From the NCBI GenBank assembly GCA_943359455.1, contig CALRHL010000010.1, positions 1 to 39,361 of the forward strand: a DNA stretch of 39,361 nt, read 5' to 3'. The notes beneath the pieces were generated by a model. The model was not told where the DNA came from. It ran no database searches and worked only from the letters and a program-made list of their open reading frames with translations. A program made the position numbers and the translations under genes. Shown here piece after piece: positions 33,363-39,361 of the stretch. Position 1 is the first letter of the stretch, and each line of letters starts with the position of its first letter. Source of the DNA: Candidatus Uhrbacteria bacterium RIFOXYB12_FULL_58_10 (GTDB lineage: Bacteria > Patescibacteriota > Patescibacteriia > UBA9934 > GWF2-40-263).

Positions 33363-34622
33363 TTATGGCTTAAGCGACTTCCACATCTTCTTCAATCCAT
33401 CTCCCAACTTATCCACACCCTTAAACTTCGCAAACACATTTGAAAACTTCCCTCCTTCGTTGGTTGAGCGGATATGTTGACCCCACAAGACGAGACCAAT
33501 CGCCGTCGACATCGCTGGATCGTGTGCGCGTTCGATGACGGATGAAATACCAATTGCCGTGCCGAGCGACACAGGAAGACGAAGGGATTCTTTTGCGGTT
33601 TCTAAAATTCCTGCGAGTTTTGCTGTACCACCTGTCAAAATAACACCAGCTGGTAGCATTCCGGATCGTTCTACTTTTCGTAATTCGCGATCAACGAGTT
33701 CAAAAATTTCTTGAACGCGTGCTTCGGTAATATCGGCAACGAACCGACGCCCAACCGCTTCGCTTTCGTTGGCACCAAGCTCTTGAAGGTCGAATTCTTC
33801 TTTTTTATTTACATCATCCGGTCGACATGTTGCATATCGTAACTTCACCTGTTCCGCCACATCAAGTGATGTTCGAAGACCGATCGCAATATCACTCGTG
33901 ACATGTACTCCACCAATTGGGAGAACAGCCGTATGGAGAACCTCCCCTTCTTCATACAACGCTAAACTCGTTGTCGATGCACCGATATTTAACACACAAA
34001 CACCAAGTTCTTTTTGACGGCTTGAGACAACTGCTTCTGTCGTTGCTAAAATCGAATAAACAAGATCTTCAATATCCAATCCAGTTCGATACACACATTT
34101 TGTGAGATTTTTGATCTGAGATGACAGTCCTTGAATGATAAGTGCATCAACCTCAAGCCGAATACCATTCATCCCAACCGGATCTTTAATTCCACGTTGA
34201 CCATCAACAATAAACATTTTTGGAATCACGTGTAAAATTTCATAGTTCGTCGGTGTTGCGACGGTTCTAGCTGCCTCAATCGCGCGTTCGACATCTTCAT
34301 CTCGAATCTCCCCGTCTGAACGCGAAACTCCAACAACTCCACGACTTTCTTGTGAAATGATGTGACTTCCGCTTATTCCAACCCAGGAAGATGCAAGTGG
34401 GAGCCCCGTCAACCGCTCGGCTTGCTCAAGGGCTTTAGAAACCGAAGAAACGGCATCTTCTATTCCGGTGATCGTGCCTTTATTGATGCCAGAAGACGGA
34501 ACTTCTACAGCACCAATGATATGAATTTGATTTTTTCCAGCCGTTGAAGGGATCGTTTTTCCCACCGCGACGCGAATGGCGTGGGAACCGATATCAAGAC
34601 CAGTGAAAATGTCTTCGGACAT
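33363..34622 (-). CDS. ftsA: Cell division protein FtsA
   Basis: FTGLDIGSHAIRVAVG; VILTGGTAKLAGILETAKE; neighbour of ftsZ. Confidence 0.95.
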   Translation of the reverse strand: MSEDIFTGLDIGSHAIRVAVGKTIPSTAGKNQIHIIGAVEVPSSGINKGTITGIEDAVSSVSKALEQAERLTGLPLASSWVGISGSHIISQESRGVVGVSRSDGEIRDEDVERAIEAARTVATPTNYEILHVIPKMFIVDGQRGIKDPVGMNGIRLEVDALIIQGLSSQIKNLTKCVYRTGLDIEDLVYSILATTEAVVSSRQKELGVCVLNIGASTTSLALYEEGEVLHTAVLPIGGVHVTSDIAIGLRTSLDVAEQVKLRYATCRPDDVNKKEEFDLQELGANESEAVGRRFVADITEARVQEIFELVDRELRKVERSGMLPAGVILTGGTAKLAGILETAKESLRLPVSLGTAIGISSVIERAHDPAMSTAIGLVLWGQHIRSTNEGGKFSNVFAKFKGVDKLGDGLKKMWKSLKP

Positions 34623-34639
34623 AACGATAGTAGTATACG

Positions 34640-34999
34640 TCAGGGATTCAAAAACGGCCAGAAGATTGCAAATCCGATGACGGCGGCGATCAGCGAAACA
34701 ATGAGCACCGCCCCGGCCATGATGTCTTTGATATCACGGACGATTGGATGGATACGTGGTTTGAAACTATCGATGATGCGTTCAAAAACAGAATTGATGA
34801 TTTCAAGGGAGAGAACCGCGCCGATAAGAAGAAGGATCAGGAGAAAATGGAAATGGGAGATTGGATAGTAGAAGCTAAAAAATAATACAGCGATCGAAAC
34901 AAAAACTTGGATACGAAAACTTTGTTCGTTTTGATAGACGATCACAACTCCGCGTAACGCGTGACGAAGGCTTTCAAGAAACTGTCGCAAGCGAATCAT
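34640..34999 (-). CDS. Diacylglycerol/undecaprenol kinase family membrane protein
   Basis: LRHALRGVVIVYQNEQSFRIQVFVSIAVLF...LEIINSVFERIIDSFKPRIHPIVRDIKDIMAGAVL. Confidence 0.92.
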   Translation of the reverse strand: MIRLRQFLESLRHALRGVVIVYQNEQSFRIQVFVSIAVLFFSFYYPISHFHFLLILLLIGAVLSLEIINSVFERIIDSFKPRIHPIVRDIKDIMAGAVLIVSLIAAVIGFAIFWPFLNP

Positions 35000-35415
35000 A
35001 TTCGTGGATCGATTCCGAGTTTGGTTAAAATTTGTGTTTGCAGAGGAAACATTTTTTTTGCATCAGATGGTTTCTCGTGATCGTATCCATACACGTGAAG
35101 AATACCGTGAACAAGAAGAAAAATGACCTCGTCGCGTGTTGAATGTTTGAGTTCAATCGCCTGACGTTTTGCTTGTTGGTAACAGATAAGAACCTCACCA
35201 GACTCGAACGAAAGGACATCTGTCACCCGATCATTCCCTCGCCATTGCTTGTTAAGCCGACGCATTTCGTGTTCTGTAACGAAGGCGATCGAGAGTTCGG
35301 TCTTGGGATATTTCCTCATGACAAGGAAGCAGACAGAAAGCGTGCGATCGAGATCTTGACGAGACAATCTTTGACCACCACGGAGAATCGATTGATTGAG
35401 TTCGGCGCGAATCAC
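34996..35415 (-). CDS. ybeY: rRNA maturation endoribonuclease YbeY
   Basis: HGILHVYGYDHEKPSDAKKMFPLQ zinc motif; LSFESGEVLICYQQAKRQA. Confidence 0.93.
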   Translation of the reverse strand: MIRAELNQSILRGGQRLSRQDLDRTLSVCFLVMRKYPKTELSIAFVTEHEMRRLNKQWRGNDRVTDVLSFESGEVLICYQQAKRQAIELKHSTRDEVIFLLVHGILHVYGYDHEKPSDAKKMFPLQTQILTKLGIDPRI

Positions 35416-36434
35416 AAAGCAACGAGGCTGTTCACGATCATTTTGAACGTTTGAAGATAATCGATTGTTCCTTTAATTCCTGTATCGTAACGCAATTGAA
35501 TGATCGTTCCGTCACCTACCTCCACTAATTCCGTAAGACCATCATCCTGAACATAGGTGATGTACCCATTTTTTGTTTTTGCGGAGTCAAAACTCTTTGC
35601 AAACTTCTGTGCATCAAACCATTCTTGAAACGGGAGCTTGTCGGTATTCTCGATCGTTACAACGACCATCTCACCCGTGGTTGCAGAAAATATTCCATCT
35701 TTTACGGCCCAGATGGCTGGATATAAAATGGTGTAATCTTCTGTTTCAAAAAGCTTCACAAGTCCAGATTCAAACAGAGTCCCTGGTGCTGTTCCGCCAG
35801 GATTATAGCGATGAAATACCTCATTGCCATCCAAAAAACCATCAGAATCCGTATCTGGTAGCTTCACGTTTGTGCTATACACTAACTTTTCCTCTAAATC
35901 CGTCAGGCCATCGGAATCAGAATCTGTTCCTGGAGTCGAAGCGGTCGGAAAAGGGTTTTTCTCTGCTTCCTCTTTTGCCTTTTGTTCCGCTTCTGCCTTC
36001 TTTGCCGCCGCTTCTTCTGCAGCCTTTTGCCTTTCTTCTGCCTTCTTTGCCGCCGCAACAGCCGCAGTCTCTTCTTTAGCCTTTTGTGCCTCAATTGCAT
36101 CTTTTTCCTTCACCGTTTCCTTTGACTGCATCCCACTCCATAAAGCATATCCTGTGCCTCCAATCGACAGAAGGACGAACAAAATGGATCCAATGATCAG
36201 CATTTTCTTTTGCTTTCCCATGGGCTTTTTCGGAACCACAGCTTTCGGAGGCAAAACAGGCTTCGGTGGTGCCGTAGGTGCAACTGGCTTTACGGGAGCA
36301 ACGGGCAACGCCATTTTCTTTCCACTCGCCCCATGTCGATACTCTTCAGGCATCACAAACATTGCTGGTTCTGGTGAAACAACCGGCACGACGGGCTTGT
36401 CGAGAGTTTGTGGTGGCGTTGATGGGTCAGACAT
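35412..36434 (-). CDS. Membrane-anchored protein with TSP3/EF-hand-like Asp repeats
   Basis: Pro/Ala N-region, TM MLIIGSILFVLLSIGGTGYAL, Ala/Lys/Glu coiled coil, DSDSDGLTDLEEKLVYSTNVKLPDTDSDGFLDGNEVFHRYNPGG. Confidence 0.8.
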   Translation of the reverse strand: MSDPSTPPQTLDKPVVPVVSPEPAMFVMPEEYRHGASGKKMALPVAPVKPVAPTAPPKPVLPPKAVVPKKPMGKQKKMLIIGSILFVLLSIGGTGYALWSGMQSKETVKEKDAIEAQKAKEETAAVAAAKKAEERQKAAEEAAAKKAEAEQKAKEEAEKNPFPTASTPGTDSDSDGLTDLEEKLVYSTNVKLPDTDSDGFLDGNEVFHRYNPGGTAPGTLFESGLVKLFETEDYTILYPAIWAVKDGIFSATTGEMVVVTIENTDKLPFQEWFDAQKFAKSFDSAKTKNGYITYVQDDGLTELVEVGDGTIIQLRYDTGIKGTIDYLQTFKMIVNSLVAL

Positions 36435-36439
36435 AAGAA

Positions 36440-37045
36440 TTATTCCTTTGGTACTTCGAATAACTTTCCTGGACCATTTGGATCATACCCACCTTTTACT
36501 TCTGCACCATCTTGGTACGTGTCACCATCTGTATCTGGATCAAGCGGATCGGTTTTGTATGTTTTAACCTCTTCTTTATCGAACAATCCATCTGCATCTG
36601 TATCCTTATTTGTAGGAGATGTCCCAAGTTCTTTTTCTTCTTGGTCTGACAGACCGTCCTTATCGCGATCTACTTCATCAGAAGGTGGAGTGACGACAAC
36701 AGGAGGTGTTACAACGGGAGTTTTTTCCTCAGTCTTTGATGGCTCGGTCTCTGTCACGGGCGTAACTTCTGCTTCTGAAACAGCTGGACTCGCATCCTCT
36801 CGTGAAGCGAGAAGAAAATAAGCAATCGTTGCAGCCGTACCGACGATAAAAATAATCGCCACCACGATGATGATTGGTTTTCCATTGAAGGATTTTCCTC
36901 CTGTCAATGCTTCCGATGTCGTCGGTGTCTGATCTGGAACAGACGGTGCAGACACAGACACTGGCTGTGAAACCACAGGCGCTGGCGCGGCTCCGGTCTC
37001 TACTCCATCGAACATGTCGTCGGCTGGTTTGATGTTGTCGAACAT
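36440..37045 (-). CDS. Membrane-anchored protein with TSP3/EF-hand-like Asp repeats
   Basis: TM IIIVVAIIFIVGTAATIAYFLL; DRDKDGLSDQEEKELGTSPTNKDTDADGLFDKEEVKTYKTDPLDPDTDGDTYQDGAEVKGGYDPNGPGKL. Confidence 0.8.
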   Translation of the reverse strand: MFDNIKPADDMFDGVETGAAPAPVVSQPVSVSAPSVPDQTPTTSEALTGGKSFNGKPIIIVVAIIFIVGTAATIAYFLLASREDASPAVSEAEVTPVTETEPSKTEEKTPVVTPPVVVTPPSDEVDRDKDGLSDQEEKELGTSPTNKDTDADGLFDKEEVKTYKTDPLDPDTDGDTYQDGAEVKGGYDPNGPGKLFEVPKE

Positions 37046-37051
37046 AGGAAG

Positions 37052-37083
37052 TGATTGAGTGATTGAGTCGTTGAGTGATTGAG
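37052..37083. repeat. 8-bp tandem repeat (TGATTGAG)x4, one degenerate unit
   Basis: TGATTGAG x2, TCGTTGAG, TGATTGAG. Confidence 0.95.
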
Positions 37084-37094
37084 TACAAGGACAT

Positions 37095-37979
37095 CTACCC
37101 TTGCAATTTCCCTTCTCCTAATGGATTATACCCGTTTTCGACCTCGCTGCCATCAGAGTATGAGTCTCCGTCAGTGTCGGGATTGGCGGGGTCGGTTTTA
37201 TACGTCTTGATTTCTTGAACATCTGTGAGCCCATCGGAATCTGTATCGATATTCTGATCGCTTGAACCGTAGTTCGACTCCTGTTCTGCATCAAGCCCGT
37301 CTCCATCTGCGTCAACTTCAACAGAAGCAACGAGCTCGTTACATATACCACGTTCATCTTCATCGACTATTTGTTCACAGATCGACGAGTCGGCAGATGC
37401 AACAGCCTGAATCCTTAATGCAAGGTCTGCACACATTGATTCACTCTCCCCGCGCTCAGAGCAATTTTCAATCGTGATCGGACCTTTTATAGTTCCAATA
37501 CAATTTTCTTTCAATTCTTCATCAGAAATTTTTTCGCACATTTCTAAATCTTCCGCATCAATCGCTATTCTGGCATACAATGTATCTGCACAGATCGCAC
37601 GATTCTCTTCATCTGCAATATCCGCACACGTTTCTGGATTTTTCCGTTCCCGAGCAATTTTCCAGATACACTCGTCGCGATCTTCGTCTTCTAATTTCTC
37701 ACACAAGCTCGCGGCACCCGTTGCCTGTGCGGCAGCTACGATTTTTTTCTGACGACAGGCATCTGGATCCGCCTCCTGCGCACACCCTTCCAATGATTGC
37801 TCGAGTTGAGACTCGACCCGATCAAGTGATTGTGTCTCTACACGTATCGATTGCCGCGCTTTCAAAACCATCATGATAACGACAACAATGATACCGACAA
37901 CAACAACTCCCGCAATAATCATCGCGATTATTTTCAACGGCGGTTGTTTACCTTCAGATTGTTGTTCAAATCCTTCCAT
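37095..37979 (-). CDS. Membrane-anchored Cys-repeat plus TSP3/EF-hand-like protein
   Basis: TM IIAMIIAGVVVVGIIVVVIMMVL; repeated CxxxxDExxxxxC segments; C-terminal KTYKTDPANPDTDGDSYSDGSEVENGYNPLGEGKL. Confidence 0.8.
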   Translation of the reverse strand: MEGFEQQSEGKQPPLKIIAMIIAGVVVVGIIVVVIMMVLKARQSIRVETQSLDRVESQLEQSLEGCAQEADPDACRQKKIVAAAQATGAASLCEKLEDEDRDECIWKIARERKNPETCADIADEENRAICADTLYARIAIDAEDLEMCEKISDEELKENCIGTIKGPITIENCSERGESESMCADLALRIQAVASADSSICEQIVDEDERGICNELVASVEVDADGDGLDAEQESNYGSSDQNIDTDSDGLTDVQEIKTYKTDPANPDTDGDSYSDGSEVENGYNPLGEGKLQG

Positions 37980-37981
37980 AC

Positions 37982-39361
37982 TTATAGGGCTGGGCAATAG
38001 GTGACCGTGATATCACTCAACGTCACCGCTCCTGTTCCGTTAAACGTAACCGTAAACGGTACTTCTGTTTCTTCATCAGAACAGGCAAAGCCATCCGGGA
38101 ATGGCAATTCCTGATCACGTCCAATCGGACTTGAACCAGATGTGACATCAGCTGATCCGTCCGATGATTCTGTCGTGAGAGCAAAGTTTACACCGAGGAT
38201 GCTGTCGATAATGTTTGAGTACATTTCTCTGATTCCTTCTTCGGTTGTTGCGTCATATGCGTAGATCACTCCGTCGTCGCCAACAGGACAATCATCTTCA
38301 TCCCAATACAATTGACCGCAGGCCATACTGGACATATGTGCCATGTTGGCAATACGGCTGTCACTGCTAGTAATAGCAGCAGTGAAAATTTTGACGGTGC
38401 CAGAATCTCGCAAAGCATCGTCAACATTATCTTCAAAACCACAGGAATCTTCCAGTAGTCCCAGTGAAATTTCGCGTGCACATGAAGTGTAGCCAGAACA
38501 ATCAGATCGATCTGGTTCAGAACAAGAACTAACTGTTGCACCAGAATTATTAGTGGTTCCTGAATCAGTGATCACATCGCAAATTTCACCAGACCCTGCT
38601 GTTGCAGCACAGCTAGCAAGATCTTTATCCTGGGTAACTTCTCCATCAGAAAGTAGGACAACGATCTGTAAATTGGCGTCTGTTGCCGCGACAAGCGAAA
38701 CTGCTTGTTTCAAACCTGGATAGGCAGGTGGACCACTTTCGAGATTATCATCTGTACTATACGCGTCTAATTCTGACAACAAATTACTTTCGGATTCACC
38801 CAACACAGAATCAACAACATATCCAGGTGAACCGGAATAAATTCTCATTAATCCAGCTTGCACTGACTCAAGCGAACTAAACAAATCTGAAATTCCTTCA
38901 CCGGTAGCACTACTAATGATATCAATACGGCTTTCACCTTCTGGTGCCTCTTCTTGACATAACTTTCCAGTCGTTGTTGGACAGGCATCTCCATCTTCAT
39001 AATCAACATCAACACCATCATCAACATCATCAGTGCATTCTTCACCATCTGAATCACCATACCCATCTCCATCTGTATCACAATACATTAAACCATCAGG
39101 AAACCTCTCCATCGTCTGCGTATAATCGGTCACGAACATAATAGCTACACTTGGTGGGTCTACTTCGGAATCATCAATATCAGCCGTAATGCTCGTCGCT
39201 ACTGAACATGCTGGAATAAACAGGACAGCGTTATCTTGTGTTGTGTCTTCCAGATAGCTATACAAACTAATCGAATCTTCTGCACTCGCTCCTACCTCTT
39301 CGCCCATTGCAAGAACTGAGGATGTCTCGAAACTGAGCGGACACATCGTGTTGCAATCATC
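37982..39361 (-). CDS. vWA-domain-like extracellular protein, 5' end outside window
   Basis: Frame is open to the right edge (...DDCNTMCPLSFETSSVLAMGEE). VAIMFVTDYTQTM, LQIVVLLSDGEVTQDKDLASC, KIFTAAITSSDSRIANMAHMSSM; internal DTDGDGYGDSDGEECTDDVDD. Confidence 0.7.
   Translation of the reverse strand, partial: DDCNTMCPLSFETSSVLAMGEEVGASAEDSISLYSYLEDTTQDNAVLFIPACSVATSITADIDDSEVDPPSVAIMFVTDYTQTMERFPDGLMYCDTDGDGYGDSDGEECTDDVDDGVDVDYEDGDACPTTTGKLCQEEAPEGESRIDIISSATGEGISDLFSSLESVQAGLMRIYSGSPGYVVDSVLGESESNLLSELDAYSTDDNLESGPPAYPGLKQAVSLVAATDANLQIVVLLSDGEVTQDKDLASCAATAGSGEICDVITDSGTTNNSGATVSSCSEPDRSDCSGYTSCAREISLGLLEDSCGFEDNVDDALRDSGTVKIFTAAITSSDSRIANMAHMSSMACGQLYWDEDDCPVGDDGVIYAYDATTEEGIREMYSNIIDSILGVNFALTTESSDGSADVTSGSSPIGRDQELPFPDGFACSDEETEVPFTVTFNGTGAVTLSDITVTYCPAL

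Overview
The window looks like a chromosomal segment from a small-genome bacterium, probably Candidate Phyla Radiation/Patescibacteria. This is inferred from protein families and gene order (infC-rpmI-rplT, nrdR-ftsZ-ftsA-dgkA-ybeY, smpB-ssrA); no search was run. Housekeeping genes of moderate GC alternate with clearly GC-richer accessory genes. The main accessory content is as follows. (1) At 2.7-15 kb, four Asp-rich MopE-type/SD-repeat lipoproteins and a fifth secreted Asp-motif protein, each with its own Shine-Dalgarno and hairpin terminator. They are interrupted by a PaaX/Cas2-like gene associated with three identical 34-bp near-palindromes, and by a SNF2 helicase. (2) At 15.06-15.72 kb, a roughly 650-bp intergenic region with no credible CDS but several strong RNA/DNA secondary structures. 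(3) At 21.3-23.7 kb, a translationally coupled four-gene operon resembling a minimal ExbB/ExbD/TonB(AgmX-like) energy-transduction module plus an M50 site-2 protease. (4) At 20.4-21.3 kb, smpB directly abutting tmRNA, which encodes an unusually long (30 aa) tag. (5) Families of 8-bp-period tandem repeats, one copy lying inside pyruvate kinase. (6) At 35.4-39.4 kb, a vWA protein and three tandem membrane-anchored TSP3/EF-hand-like paralogs. Family assignments come from motif recognition only.
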